Below are positions 8,375 to 17,497 of a stretch of 64,000 nucleotides of DNA, in pieces. The position numbers and the translations under genes are program-made. The stretch's first letter is position 1; every line of letters begins with the position of its first letter. Source of the stretch: Defluviicoccus sp. Its GTDB lineage: Bacteria; Pseudomonadota; Alphaproteobacteria; Rhodospirillales; Defluviicoccaceae. The notes under the pieces were generated by a model. It searched no databases, was not told the DNA's origin, and was given only the letters and a program-made list of their open reading frames with translations. The stretch covers positions 31,675 to 95,674 of the forward strand of contig JARSSM010000017.1 in assembly GCA_029624735.1 (NCBI GenBank), written 5' to 3'.

Positions 8375-8440
8375 ATGACTCCGGGCCTGTTGCCGTTGCG
8401 GCAGCGGACCGGACGTGCTTTCAAGGACCGCGTGCAGTGA
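8375..8440 (+). CDS. Short upstream ORF (21 aa) coupled to chvI
   Basis: An ATG at 8375 is preceded by a perfect AGGAGG at 8361–8366 with 8-base spacing, the strongest ribosome-binding site in this neighbourhood. The ORF runs 21 codons (starting [10 protein letters not shown]) and its TGA at 8438–8440 overlaps the GTG start of chvI (GTGA). This geometry suggests that chvI is translated by re-initiation after the short ORF. No similarity to known leader peptides is recognised and the peptide itself may be unimportant. Chance cannot be excluded because the ORF is short, but a consensus ribosome-binding site and an exact stop/start overlap together are unlikely. Confidence 0.5.
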   Translation: MTPGLLPLRQRTGRAFKDRVQ

Positions 8441-9123
8441 CCCAGACCATCGCCCTCGTCGACGACGATCGCAACATCCTCACCTCGGTTTCGATGGCCC
8501 TTGAGGCCGAAGGCTTTGTTGTGCGTCCCTTTTCTGACGGCGTCGAGGCGCTGGCGTCCATGCTGCGCGATCCGGTCGATCTCGCGGTGCTCGACATCAA
8601 GATGCCGCGCATGGACGGCCTGGAGCTCTTGAACCGCCTGCGCCAGCAGAGCGATGTTCCTGTCATCTTCCTGACCTCGAAGGATGCCGAGGCAGACGAA
8701 GTCCAGGGCCTGCGCCTAGGCGCCGACGACTACATCACCAAGCCGTTTTCGCAGCGGCTGCTGCTGGAGCGGATCCGTGCCGTCCTCCGCCGGCGCGGGG
8801 CGGACAGCCCGGACGGCGGCGAAATCCTGCGCCGCGGCGACCTCAGCTTGAACCCGACCCGGCATCTGTGCACCTGGAAGGACGCGGAGGTCGCCCTTAC
8901 GGTGACCGAGTTCTTGATCCTCGAGGCCCTCGCGCGGCGGCCTGGACACGTCAAGAGCCGCGACCAGCTCATCGATGCCGCTTACGGCGAGAACATCTAC
9001 GTCGACGACCGGACCATCGACAGCCATATCAAGCGGCTGCGCAAGAAGTTCAAGGAGGTCGACGGCGAGTTTGCCGAGATCGAGACCCTCTACGGCGTCG
9101 GTTACCGCTACCGCAGCACATGA
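8437..9123 (+). CDS. chvI: ChvI-type response regulator (OmpR family)
   Basis: This is a 228-residue DNA-binding response regulator. The receiver domain (1–120) has the acidic pocket DDDR (9–12), the phospho-acceptor Asp53 in VLDIKMP, Thr80 in FLTS and Lys102 in TKPF. A winged-helix effector domain follows (about 130–228), ending in [14 protein letters not shown] is the start; it overlaps the stop of a short upstream ORF. The sensor kinase gene follows with an ATGA overlap. ChvI/ChvG (ExoS) controls envelope and acid-stress responses in alphaproteobacteria. The family assignment rests on the linked hprK/PTS genes as much as on the sequence. Confidence 0.92.
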   Translation: MTQTIALVDDDRNILTSVSMALEAEGFVVRPFSDGVEALASMLRDPVDLAVLDIKMPRMDGLELLNRLRQQSDVPVIFLTSKDAEADEVQGLRLGADDYITKPFSQRLLLERIRAVLRRRGADSPDGGEILRRGDLSLNPTRHLCTWKDAEVALTVTEFLILEALARRPGHVKSRDQLIDAAYGENIYVDDRTIDSHIKRLRKKFKEVDGEFAEIETLYGVGYRYRST

Positions 9124-10760
9124 GTGCACAAACAATCAACGGCAAGCCATCAGCGCGGGTCCGCAGACGCCTGATCTCGCCGATCACGCTGCGCATTCTC
9201 GCCGTCAATCTGCTGGCGCTCGCCGTCTTGCTGTTCGGCATGATCTACCTTGAGGAGTACAGGCGCGGTCTCATCGCTGCCGAGCTCGGAACGCTGGAGA
9301 ACAAGGCCAAGCTGTTTGCCGCCGCCATCACCGAGAGCGCCACCTCGCCCGACCCGACCACGACGCAAGGCCTGATCCCGCCGCTGGCACAGCAGATGGT
9401 GCGCCGGCTGGTCGAGGCCTCCGATGTGCGGGCGATCTTGTTCTTCGATGACGGTGCGCTCTTGGCGGACAGCCTGTTGCTGATAGGGCCGGGCGGCAGT
9501 GTCGAAGTCGAGGCGTTGCCGCCGCCGAAAAGCAAGGACACCATGCGCGATCTTCTAGAGGCCTATGACCGCATGGTCGCGCGGCTCTGGCAGCCGGCAC
9601 CGGCGCCGGCGCAGCCGTCCGGCGGCAAGCCGTCTGTCGCCGATTTCCCCGAGATCGAACAGGCGCTGGCCGGCAGCCCGGGCCAGGCAGTCCGGCCAAC
9701 CGCGAACGGCTCGATGAACTTGAGCGTCGCCGTTCCGGTGCTGCGTTACAAGCATGTGGTCGGCGCCCAAGTCCTGGGCGCGCTGGTGTTGACGAAAAGC
9801 TCATCCGAGATCGACGCTGCGGTCCTCAAGGTACGCCTCGACATCCTGCGCTGGTTCGCGGTGGCGCTTGGCGTCACCGTGCTGTTGTCGTTGTATCTGG
9901 CCGGAACGATTGCTCGGCCGATCCGCATTCTCGCCGCCGCCGCCGAGCGGGTTCGGCGCGACCGCCATCGCAAGCGCAAGATTCCCGACTTCGCCAACCG
10001 CCACGACGAGATCGGTCAGCTGGCGTCAGCGCTGAGCGAGATGACCGATGCGCTGTGGCTGCGCATGGACGCGATCGAGCAGTTCGCGGCCGACGTCTCG
10101 CACGAACTGAAGAACCCGCTGACTTCTCTACGCAGCGCCGTCGAGACGGTCGCCCACATCAATGACCCGAAGAGCCGCGAGCGCCTGATGGAGATCATTC
10201 TCGAAGATGTCGCGAGGCTCGATCGGCTGATCAGCGACATCTCCGACGCCTCGCGGCTCGATGCGGAGCTCTCGCGCGCCGATGCCCAGCCGGTCGACAT
10301 TGGCCGCATGCTGGAAACCCTCGCCAACGTCGCGGAAGCCTCCGCCGGCGAGCGCCAGGCGGCGGTCCAGGCCGAAATCGAGAAGCGCGCGCCGCTGGTC
10401 GTGAACGGCATCGAGAGCCGCCTGGTGCAGGTTTTTCAGAACCTGATCGCCAATGCCGTCTCGTTCAGCCCCACCGGCGGCACGATCACACTGAAGGCGG
10501 AGCGCGTGAACGGCATGGTGGTAGCGGAGGTGCTGGACGAGGGACCGGGGATCCCCGATGGTCTTGAGAAGCAGATTTTCGCCCGCTTCTACTCCCACCG
10601 CCCGAACCATGAGGCGTTCGGCCTCCATTCCGGGCTCGGTCTCAGCATTTCCCAGCAGATCGTCAGCGCCCACGGCGGAACCGTGCGGGCCGAAAACCGC
10701 CAGGACCGCGCGGGCGAACAGCAAGGCGCCCGTTTCGTTGTCGAGCTGCCGGCGCAGTAG
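9120..10760 (+). CDS. chvG: ChvG-type membrane sensor histidine kinase
   Basis: This 546-residue sensor has transmembrane helices at about 23–43 and 243–264 flanking a periplasmic sensing domain of roughly 200 residues. A HAMP segment (~265–315), the HisKA domain with His328 in [12 protein letters not shown], and an ATPase domain with the N-box ([10 protein letters not shown], Asn441), DEGPGIP and [11 protein letters not shown] follow. The periplasmic domain contains a proline/alanine-rich stretch near 158–172. The ATG overlaps the chvI stop. In rhizobia this kinase is restrained by the periplasmic protein ExoR; no exoR gene is in this window. It should phosphorylate ChvI. Confidence 0.92.
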   Translation: MSAQTINGKPSARVRRRLISPITLRILAVNLLALAVLLFGMIYLEEYRRGLIAAELGTLENKAKLFAAAITESATSPDPTTTQGLIPPLAQQMVRRLVEASDVRAILFFDDGALLADSLLLIGPGGSVEVEALPPPKSKDTMRDLLEAYDRMVARLWQPAPAPAQPSGGKPSVADFPEIEQALAGSPGQAVRPTANGSMNLSVAVPVLRYKHVVGAQVLGALVLTKSSSEIDAAVLKVRLDILRWFAVALGVTVLLSLYLAGTIARPIRILAAAAERVRRDRHRKRKIPDFANRHDEIGQLASALSEMTDALWLRMDAIEQFAADVSHELKNPLTSLRSAVETVAHINDPKSRERLMEIILEDVARLDRLISDISDASRLDAELSRADAQPVDIGRMLETLANVAEASAGERQAAVQAEIEKRAPLVVNGIESRLVQVFQNLIANAVSFSPTGGTITLKAERVNGMVVAEVLDEGPGIPDGLEKQIFARFYSHRPNHEAFGLHSGLGLSISQQIVSAHGGTVRAENRQDRAGEQQGARFVVELPAQ

Positions 10761-10829
10761 GGTCGGATCTGGCCGTGGCCCCTTGATTATTGCGCTTGCC
10801 CCCAACGCTTCGGGCGCGTTGAACGAGGG

Positions 10830-11273
10830 ATGAGAGCGATGGAGCGTGTCCACGCGACCTGTATCGGCATCGATGGACGGGGTGTTCTGCTGCGCGGACC
10901 ATCGGGTGCAGGCAAGTCCGATCTCGCGCTTCGCCTGCTCGACAGCGGTGCCCTGTTGGTCGCCGACGATTACACCGAACTGACGCGCGAAGGCGACCAG
11001 CTGCGCGCATCGGCGCCAGCGATCCTGCACGGCCTGTTCGAAGTCCGCGGCCTGGGCGTGCTGCAGCTGCCCGCAAGGCATTCGGTTTTGGTCGCGGCCA
11101 TCATCGATCTCGTGCCGGAGAACGAGGTCGAGCGGATGCCGGCCGACGACCACTTTGCCATCCTCGGCGTCTCGGTGCCGCTGTTCCGCCTGACGGCGTT
11201 CGAAGCCTCGGCGCCGGCAAAGGTTCGGCTTGCTGTCCGCATTGCGGCTGGCAGTATAATACGAGCAGAGTAG
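10830..11273 (+). CDS. hprK: HPr kinase/phosphorylase, short alphaproteobacterial form
   Basis: The protein has 147 residues, about half the Gram-positive enzyme: only the catalytic domain is present. The P-loop GPSGAGKSD is at 23–31, and the signature HGLFEVRGLGVLQL follows. It should phosphorylate the regulatory serine of HPr encoded about 1.4 kb downstream. ATG at 10830 is taken as start; another ATG at 10839 is possible. It stands between the chvG gene and rapZ, an arrangement conserved in alphaproteobacteria that links the carbon/nitrogen PTS to the ChvGI envelope-stress system. Confidence 0.93.
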   Translation: MRAMERVHATCIGIDGRGVLLRGPSGAGKSDLALRLLDSGALLVADDYTELTREGDQLRASAPAILHGLFEVRGLGVLQLPARHSVLVAAIIDLVPENEVERMPADDHFAILGVSVPLFRLTAFEASAPAKVRLAVRIAAGSIIRAE

Positions 11274-11348
11274 TGGTCTCGCTGGCCACCGAAGGAGAAT
11301 GTCATCAGGGATCCGCATAGCCTTGCGTCCGGACCGGGCCAGCCGGTC

Positions 11349-12239
11349 TTGATCGTCACCGGTCTCTCCGGTGCCGGCAAGACGACGGCGCTGGGTGCCC
11401 TTGCAGATGGCGGCTACGAGATCGTCGACGGCGTTCCTTTGTCCCTACTCGGGCGCCTGCTGCGACCCGACCACGGCGAGGCGGCCGTCGCTCCGCACCC
11501 GCTCGCGATCGGCGTCGATGTCCGCACCCGAGATTTCTCGGTCGAGGATCTGCTGCGCTTCATCGATGAGCGCAACGCCGAGGCAAGCGTCAATCTCCGC
11601 CTGGTCTTCCTGTTTTGCGACGAGGAGGATCTGCAGCGCCGCTATACGGTCACCCGCAGGCGCCACCCGCTTGCGGCCACAGCCCCCGTCAGCGAGGGCA
11701 TCGCGCGCGAACGGCAGATCCTGGCGCCCTTGCGGGAGCGCGCTGATAACGCCATTGACACCACGGGCCTCAGCCCGAGCGAGCTCAAGGCGATCCTCGA
11801 CGGTCAGTTCGGTTTGTCGGTCCGGGGCGGACTCGTGCTCCAGGTGGTCTCGTTTTCCTACCGCTCCGGCCTGCCACGCGAAGCCGACCTCGTGTTCGAT
11901 GTCCGTTTCCTTGCCAACCCTCATTATGACCCCGAACTCAAGCCATTGACCGGCCTCGACGACGCGGTCGGCCATCACATTGCCGCCGATCGCATGTTCA
12001 AACCCTTTTTCGATTCTTTAACACGCTTGCTGGATCCTCTGCTTCCGCGCTATTCCGCTGAGGGAAAGTGTTACCTCACGATCGCGGTCGGCTGCACAGG
12101 GGGCCGGCACCGCTCGGTGTTTGTTGCTGAAGAGCTGGCACAACACCTACGGGCGCTCGGAGGAAACGTCGAAGTCTATCACCGTGACCTGACACGATCG
12201 GGAGCCCTGGTGCCGGTCGCAGAGGCAGGAGCCAGCTGA
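11349..12239 (+). CDS. rapZ: RapZ-family nucleotide-binding protein (YhbJ)
   Basis: A P-loop GLSGAGKTT is at the N-terminus, and the conserved C-terminal signature VGCTGGRHRSVFVAEEL is near residue 240; total 296 residues, normal for RapZ. In enterobacteria RapZ guides RNase E to the GlmZ/GlmY RNAs; its role in alphaproteobacteria is not settled. The start is uncertain. The TTG at 11349 has no ribosome-binding site. AAGGAG at 11292–11297 lies 6 bases before an in-frame ATC (11304), and an ATG at 11299 is out of frame and ends in a TGA that overlaps the TTG. Translation by re-initiation, a rare ATC start, or a frameshift are all possible. Confidence 0.9.
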   Translation: MIVTGLSGAGKTTALGALADGGYEIVDGVPLSLLGRLLRPDHGEAAVAPHPLAIGVDVRTRDFSVEDLLRFIDERNAEASVNLRLVFLFCDEEDLQRRYTVTRRRHPLAATAPVSEGIARERQILAPLRERADNAIDTTGLSPSELKAILDGQFGLSVRGGLVLQVVSFSYRSGLPREADLVFDVRFLANPHYDPELKPLTGLDDAVGHHIAADRMFKPFFDSLTRLLDPLLPRYSAEGKCYLTIAVGCTGGRHRSVFVAEELAQHLRALGGNVEVYHRDLTRSGALVPVAEAGAS

Positions 12240-12245
12240 CAAACG

Positions 12246-12653
12246 ATGATCGGACTTGTGATCGTCACCCATGGACGGCTGGCAAGCGAACTGATCAACG
12301 CGCTCGAGCACGTCTGCGGTCCGCAAGCGAATATTTCTCCAATCTGCATCGGCCCGGAGGATGACATGGAGCAGCGTCGTGCCCAGATCCTCGACGAGGT
12401 CGCAAATGCGGAGGAAGGCAACGGCGTGATCTTACTGACCGACATGTTCGGCGGCACACCGTCCAACCTCGCCATTTCGATTATGGACAAGGCCAACGTC
12501 GAGGTGATTGCCGGTGTCAATCTGCCGATGCTGATCAAGCTGGCGAGCGTGCGGCAAACGGAATCGCTCGAAGAGGCGGCACAAAGCGCTCAGGAAGCAG
12601 GCCGCAAGTACATCAACATTGCCTCACGCCTACTCACCCAGGAGACACCGTGA
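12246..12653 (+). CDS. PTS EIIA component, mannose family
   Basis: This is a 135-residue EIIA-Man type protein. The phosphorylated histidine is His9 in LVIVTHGRLA, and the motif LLTDMFGGTPSNLA lies near residues 61–74. It takes phosphate from HPr. There is no EIIB or membrane EIIC gene in this window, so it probably serves a regulatory rather than a transport role, as known for alphaproteobacterial EIIA-Man homologues. It begins 6 bases after rapZ, and its stop overlaps the GTG of HPr (GTGA). Confidence 0.93.
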   Translation: MIGLVIVTHGRLASELINALEHVCGPQANISPICIGPEDDMEQRRAQILDEVANAEEGNGVILLTDMFGGTPSNLAISIMDKANVEVIAGVNLPMLIKLASVRQTESLEEAAQSAQEAGRKYINIASRLLTQETP

Positions 12654-12958
12654 GAGCGACGATGGCACATCTCGACCGCGACGGTGACGTCCTGCGCCGG
12701 ATAGCGGTGATCGCCAATCGGCGTGGCCTGCATGCGCGCGCGGCTGCCAAGTTCGTCAAGCTCGCAGCCGGATTTGACGCCGAGGTCACTGTCACCAAGC
12801 GCGGCACGACGGTTTCCGGACGCTCCATCCTCGGTTTGATGATGCTGGGGGCCGGTCCGGGGACCGAAATCGAGATTACCGCAACCGGAAAGGAAGCACA
12901 GGAGGCGATCGAGGTTCTAACCAATATCATTGCCGCTGGTTTCGACGAAGAAGACTGA
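12650..12958 (+). CDS. HPr phosphocarrier protein
   Basis: This is a 102-residue HPr. His28 in RRGLHARAAAKF is the site phosphorylated by enzyme I, and Ser59 in GRSILGLMML corresponds to the serine targeted by HPr kinase. Both are intact, which fits the HprK gene upstream. About 15 residues precede the usual HPr N-terminus; ATG at 12662 could be an internal start. The GTG overlaps the EIIA stop. It passes phosphate from enzyme I to the EIIA next door. Confidence 0.93.
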   Translation: MRATMAHLDRDGDVLRRIAVIANRRGLHARAAAKFVKLAAGFDAEVTVTKRGTTVSGRSILGLMMLGAGPGTEIEITATGKEAQEAIEVLTNIIAAGFDEED

Positions 12959-13042
12959 AGCGGAATCGCGCTGCGGCCTGCGAACGACGGTTGCGCGAGT
13001 CCGTCTTCAAAAAAACAAAAACGAGTATTATTCGGGTTGGAG

Positions 13043-14836
13043 ATGGTCCAGCAATCGATCAGCGAACGCGTCGTTGAGGGCTTCGGTGTATCGCCGGGCG
13101 TGAGCATGGGTGTGGCCTATGTCTTTGAGGCCGGCCAGATGCGGGTGCCCGAGTACCGGCTGCCGAACTCGCAGATTGAGGCGGAACAGGAGCGCCTGCG
13201 CGCCGCCGTGGTCCGCTCCCGGCGCCAACTGGCGCGGCTCAGGCATCGGCTTGAGGAACGCGCCCGGGCACTCCCGACAGGAGCAACCGAGGATCTCGGC
13301 TATCTGCTCGAGGCCTATCTCGAGATGCTGCGCGATTCGCGGCTGGTCCGCGGTGCCGAGGACCGGATCGCCAAGGATGCGCTCAACGCCGAAGCCGCCG
13401 TCCATCACGAAATTGTCGCCATCTGCGAGGCCTTCAAGGCCATGCACGACCCCTATCTCGCTGCCCGGGTCGAGGACATCCGTGATGTCGGCAACCGATT
13501 GCTCAAACAGCTGACGAAACAGTCCAGTCCGCAGCTGCCGCCGATGCCAAAGGGCAGCATCCTGATCGCCGAGGAGCTGACGCCGGCCGACGCGGCGCAA
13601 CTCGATCCGGAAGCCGTTGCCGGGTTTGCCGCCCAGAGCGGCGGACCGCAAGGGCATACCGCGATCATGGCGCGCGCGCTTGGGCTGCCGGCCGTTCTGG
13701 GCGCGAGCGGCCTCCTCGATCGCGTCAAGACCGGCGATCCAGTCATGATCGACGGCGATCTCGGCCAGATCATCATCCACCCCTCACCCAACTCGGTGTT
13801 GTTGTTCCAGCGCCGTGAGGCGGAGCGGCGGCGCGAGGAGCGCGAACTCAGCCGGCTGAAACGGCAGCCGGCCGTGACCCGCGACGGCACCACGATCAAT
13901 CTCCTCGCCAATGTCGAGCTGCCGAGCGAGATGGACAGCGTCATCGAAGTCGGCGCGTCGGGCATCGGCCTCTTGCGCACGGAGTTCCTGTTCCTCAATC
14001 ACGTGTCGATGCCGACCGAGGAGGAGCAATACGCTCTGATCCGTCAGCTCATTGAGCGCGCCGGCGGCTATCCGGTGACGGTCCGGACCCTCGATCTCGG
14101 CGGTGACAAAGGCGCGGTCTCCTTCGTCGAGCAATTCGGCTCGAGCGTATCCTCGCCACTCGGGCTGCGCGGGATCCGATTGTCGCTCGCCCGCTCCGAG
14201 ATCCTTGATGTGCAGTTCCGCGCCATCCTGCGCGCCGCACGGCATGGGCCGGTGCGGATCTTGCTGCCGATGGTGACAACGATCACGGAGGTGCGCGCGG
14301 CCCGCGACATCCTGGCACGCGCAGCGCGCCGGCTGCTTCGGCGGGGCGAGGAGCTGCCAGCCGCCCTGCCGCCGCTGGGTGTCATGATCGAGACCCCGGC
14401 GGCAGCGCTCACAGCCGACGCCCTGGCGCAGGGCAGTGACTTCTTCGCCGTCGGCTCGAACGACCTCACCATGTACACGCTCGCAATCGATCGCGCCGAC
14501 GAGCGGGTCGCACATCTCTACAACACGCTCCATCCTGGCGTGCTGCGGATGATCCAGTTCTCGGCCGCAGCGGCGCACCGGGCCCGCATTCCGTTGAGCG
14601 TCTGTGGCGAAATCGCGGGCGACCCCCGCTACACCGCCCTCCTGCTGGGGCTCGGCTTCCGCGAATTGTCGATGGCACCGCCCAGCATCCCGCGCGTCAA
14701 ACGGCGCATCCTGGCGATCGACCTCGCCAAGGCTGAGCGGCGGGCACGGATGATCATGGACGAGACGGATACGATGCGCATCCAGATCCTCGTCGATGAC
14801 TTCAACGCTCCTGAGATCGAACGCGACGCCGGCTGA
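13043..14836 (+). CDS. ptsI: PTS enzyme I (phosphoenolpyruvate–protein phosphotransferase)
   Basis: This protein of 597 residues catalyses PEP-dependent autophosphorylation and passes phosphate to HPr. The swivelling histidine domain carries SGGPQGHTAIMARALG (His about 205), and the PEP-binding barrel shows LLRTEFLF, LDLGGDKG, FAVGSNDLTMY and the catalytic VCGEIAGD near residue 515. There is no N-terminal GAF domain, so it is the PtsI form rather than the nitrogen-PTS PtsP form. The ATG at 13043 is chosen; a TTG two codons earlier is equally possible. It lies 84 bases after HPr and probably shares its transcript. Confidence 0.93.
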   Translation: MVQQSISERVVEGFGVSPGVSMGVAYVFEAGQMRVPEYRLPNSQIEAEQERLRAAVVRSRRQLARLRHRLEERARALPTGATEDLGYLLEAYLEMLRDSRLVRGAEDRIAKDALNAEAAVHHEIVAICEAFKAMHDPYLAARVEDIRDVGNRLLKQLTKQSSPQLPPMPKGSILIAEELTPADAAQLDPEAVAGFAAQSGGPQGHTAIMARALGLPAVLGASGLLDRVKTGDPVMIDGDLGQIIIHPSPNSVLLFQRREAERRREERELSRLKRQPAVTRDGTTINLLANVELPSEMDSVIEVGASGIGLLRTEFLFLNHVSMPTEEEQYALIRQLIERAGGYPVTVRTLDLGGDKGAVSFVEQFGSSVSSPLGLRGIRLSLARSEILDVQFRAILRAARHGPVRILLPMVTTITEVRAARDILARAARRLLRRGEELPAALPPLGVMIETPAAALTADALAQGSDFFAVGSNDLTMYTLAIDRADERVAHLYNTLHPGVLRMIQFSAAAAHRARIPLSVCGEIAGDPRYTALLLGLGFRELSMAPPSIPRVKRRILAIDLAKAERRARMIMDETDTMRIQILVDDFNAPEIERDAG

Positions 14837-14853
14837 GGCGAGACTGCCGCGGC

Positions 14854-15888
14854 TTAAGCAGGGTGAGGCACGCCGCGCGTCGTCGAATACTCGAAGTGCA
14901 GCGCTTCGCCGGGATGCACGATCGCATAAGCCGCATGGGCGGCGGCCGCGGCCTCGGCAAAGCCGGTGAGGATCAGCTTCAGCTTGCCGGGGTAGCTCGC
15001 GATGTCGCCGGCGGCGAAGATCCCATCCGGGCCGGCCGAGAAGCTCGCTGGATCGACGGCAATGTGGTTGCGGTCCAGGTTGAGCCCCCACGCCGCAATC
15101 GGCCCGAGGTCCTGTGTCAGGCCATAGAACGGCAACAGCACATCCGCTGCGAGCCGGCGTTCGCCGCCATCAAGATCACGCACGATCACGCCCTTGAGCC
15201 CGGTCCCATCCCCCTCGATCGCATGCAGCTGGTAGGGAACCACGAGTTCGATGCGGCCTGCCTGCGCCAGCGCGCGCAGCTGCTGGACCGACTGCGGCGC
15301 GGCGCGAAACTTGTCACGGCGATGGACGACGGCAATGCTGGCCGCGACATCGGCCAACGACAGCGCCCAATCGACAGCGGAGTCGCCGCCACCCGCGATC
15401 ACGACCTGCCGGCCGCGGTAGTCTTCCCGCCGCCGCACCAGGTATTGCACGCCGGATCCGGCCGGCAGCCCCTCGTAGTCGCGAATCCCGGCAAGCGGCG
15501 GCCGGTTCGGGCCGAACGAGCCGACACCGGCAGCGATGATGATCGCGGCGGTGCTGATGGAAGTTCCGGCGGAGGTCGTCAGCAGCCAGCCGCCTGCGGT
15601 CTGGCGATCGAGCCGAATCACCTGTTGCCCGAGGTGGTAGACCGGAGCGAACGGTGCCGCCTGTTCCTGCAACCGCTCGACGAGATCACTCGCCAGAATG
15701 CGCGGGAAACCGGGGATGTCGTAGATCGGTTTCTCCGGATAAAGCGCCGCGCATTGACCGCCGGGCGCATCCAAGGCATCGATAACGTGACAACGCATGT
15801 TGAGCATGCCGCACTCGAAAATCGCGAACAGCCCGACCGGGCCGGCGCCGATAATGGCGACATCCGTCTTGACAGGCGCATCGGTCAT
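14854..15888 (-). CDS. Ferredoxin–NADP+ reductase, thioredoxin-reductase-like type
   Basis: This 344-residue flavoprotein starts at ATG 15888, with GGAG 8 bases upstream. It has an FAD-binding GAGPVGL near residue 14, the family signature GGQCAALYPEKPIYDIPGFP (about 43–62), an NADP-binding GGGDSAVDWAL (near 165) and the C-terminal FAD segment AAGDIASYPGKLKLI. The CxxC of true thioredoxin reductase is absent, which defines the ferredoxin/flavodoxin reductase subgroup (EC 1.18.1.2). It ends 18 bases from the convergent ptsI stop and is divergent from tsaE. Confidence 0.93.
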   Translation of the reverse strand: MTDAPVKTDVAIIGAGPVGLFAIFECGMLNMRCHVIDALDAPGGQCAALYPEKPIYDIPGFPRILASDLVERLQEQAAPFAPVYHLGQQVIRLDRQTAGGWLLTTSAGTSISTAAIIIAAGVGSFGPNRPPLAGIRDYEGLPAGSGVQYLVRRREDYRGRQVVIAGGGDSAVDWALSLADVAASIAVVHRRDKFRAAPQSVQQLRALAQAGRIELVVPYQLHAIEGDGTGLKGVIVRDLDGGERRLAADVLLPFYGLTQDLGPIAAWGLNLDRNHIAVDPASFSAGPDGIFAAGDIASYPGKLKLILTGFAEAAAAAHAAYAIVHPGEALHFEYSTTRGVPHPA

Positions 15889-16017
15889 GCAAGCGTCTCC
15901 GCGCATCGTTATGATGCGAGCGTTTGTTGTACGGAAACCAACATGATCGGACCGGTCGGAAGGATCAAGAGTGGCGCCGCCGTGCGCGCCGTGGTTGGGC
16001 AGGATTACCGGCGAGCG

Positions 16018-16506
16018 ATGGCAGCAGTGGATCCGTATCTCCTTGACCTTGCGGATGAGGCAGCGACCACGGCCCTGGCGCGAAGGATCGCCGCTCTCTG
16101 TCGCTCCGGCGATGTCCTGGCGCTGGACGGTGACTTCGGCACCGGCAAGACCACCTTTGCCCGCGCTTTCATCCGTGCGCGCTGCACGGCGGCCGAAGAC
16201 GTGCCAAGCCCGACCTTCACGCTGGTGCAGGTCTACCCTGCGGCTGAGGAAGGAGACGCAGCGGTCTATCACTTCGACCTGTTCCGCCTGCGCACCGCCG
16301 ACGAGGCGCTCGATCTCGGCATCGAGGATGCATTCGCGGAAGGAATCTCACTGATCGAGTGGCCGCAGCGCCTGGGCCCCCTCCTCCCGCCGGACCGGCT
16401 CGATCTCGCCTTCCGATTCGGCAGCAGCCCAGGATCGCGAACTCTGACCTTGAGCGCACCCGGCGGCGACTTCCTCGCTCGCCTGAAGGAGGCTGGCGTT
16501 GTCTGA
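16018..16506 (+). CDS. tsaE: tRNA threonylcarbamoyladenosine biosynthesis ATPase TsaE
   Basis: This 162-residue P-loop protein works with TsaB and TsaD in making the t6A modification of ANN-decoding tRNAs. The Walker A GDFGTGKTTFARA is near residue 41, and SPTFTLVQVY, HFDLFRL and LIEWPQRLG follow in the family order. The frame stays open far upstream, but family length favours the ATG at 16018. The stop overlaps the TTG of the next gene, so this gene probably heads an operon tsaE-amgK-murU-addB-addA. Confidence 0.93.
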   Translation: MAAVDPYLLDLADEAATTALARRIAALCRSGDVLALDGDFGTGKTTFARAFIRARCTAAEDVPSPTFTLVQVYPAAEEGDAAVYHFDLFRLRTADEALDLGIEDAFAEGISLIEWPQRLGPLLPPDRLDLAFRFGSSPGSRTLTLSAPGGDFLARLKEAGVV

Positions 16507-17497
16507 TCGCAGCGCTGCCATTGGCGCCTTCCTCGCCAGCGCCGGCTGGGGCGGAGCCGCGATCGCACCGCTCGCCGGCGATGCGTCCTTCCGCCACTAT
16601 CATCGGCTGCGCGACAATGGCGCGCGGGCGGTGCTCATGGATGCGCCGCCGGAGCGGGAGGACGTGCGCCCGTTCGTCCGCATCGCCCGCCACCTGGGCG
16701 GCCTTGGCTTCAGCGCGCCTGCCATCCTCGCCGCCGACGAGGCGCAAGGGCTCCTGCTGCTGGAGGACTTCGGCGACGATACTTTCAGCCGGTTGTTGCG
16801 GCAGCAGGACGCCGAGGATGAGCTCTACGCGCTTGCCGTCGATGTGCTGATCCGCCTGCACACCCTCGATCCCGCTGCCGCCATTCCGCAAGCGCTGCCG
16901 GCCTATGACGAGCGCCGCCTCCTCGACGAGGCGCTGCTGCTCCCAGACTGGTACCTGCCGGCCGCCTGCGGCCGAGCGACGGACGAAGCCGTCCGGCAAA
17001 GCTACATCGCCTGCTGGCAGCGCGCGCTCGCGCCGGTGCTTGCAGAGCCGCACACGCTGGTGTTGCGCGATTTCCATGTCGACAACCTGATGCGGCTCGC
17101 CGGGCGCAACGGGCTTGCCGCTTGCGGCCTGCTCGATTTCCAGGATGCGGTCGCAGGCCCCGCGGCGTACGACCTGATGTCACTGTTGGAGGACGCGCGC
17201 CGGGATATCGCTCCAGTGCTGAAAGCGCGCATGCTGGCCCGCTACCACGCCGGCGTTGCCGCGGCGGCAACGAACACGTTCGCGACCACCTTCGCGACGC
17301 TGGCTGCGCAGCGGCACGCCAAGGTGATCGGCATCTTTACCCGCCTGTGGCGCCGCGACGGCAAACCGGTCTACCTCGCCCACATCCCGCGCGTGTGGCG
17401 GCTGCTTGAGGCCGCGCTGAACCATCCGGCACTGGCTGAACTCAACGGCTGGTTCAGCCGCCACGTGCCACCCGAAGTGCGCCAATTGCCGGAATGA
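16499..17497 (+). CDS. amgK: AmgK-type aminoglycoside-phosphotransferase-like sugar kinase
   Basis: This 332-residue kinase of the APH/choline kinase fold shows GDASFRHYHRL near residue 28, the catalytic loop LRDFHVDNLM near residue 195 and LLDFQDAVAGPAAYDL. In the peptidoglycan recycling route of Pseudomonas and related bacteria, AmgK phosphorylates N-acetylmuramic acid and MurU makes UDP-MurNAc. The adjacent nucleotidyltransferase gene supports that reading. The TTG start overlaps the tsaE stop by 8 bases; the stop overlaps the next ATG (ATGA). Confidence 0.88.
   Translation: MSDRSAAIGAFLASAGWGGAAIAPLAGDASFRHYHRLRDNGARAVLMDAPPEREDVRPFVRIARHLGGLGFSAPAILAADEAQGLLLLEDFGDDTFSRLLRQQDAEDELYALAVDVLIRLHTLDPAAAIPQALPAYDERRLLDEALLLPDWYLPAACGRATDEAVRQSYIACWQRALAPVLAEPHTLVLRDFHVDNLMRLAGRNGLAACGLLDFQDAVAGPAAYDLMSLLEDARRDIAPVLKARMLARYHAGVAAAATNTFATTFATLAAQRHAKVIGIFTRLWRRDGKPVYLAHIPRVWRLLEAALNHPALAELNGWFSRHVPPEVRQLPE

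Noticed and set aside
14863..16017. Long N-terminal extension of TsaE
   Set aside because: The extension is the antisense of the ferredoxin–NADP reductase gene; TsaE proteins are about 150–170 residues.
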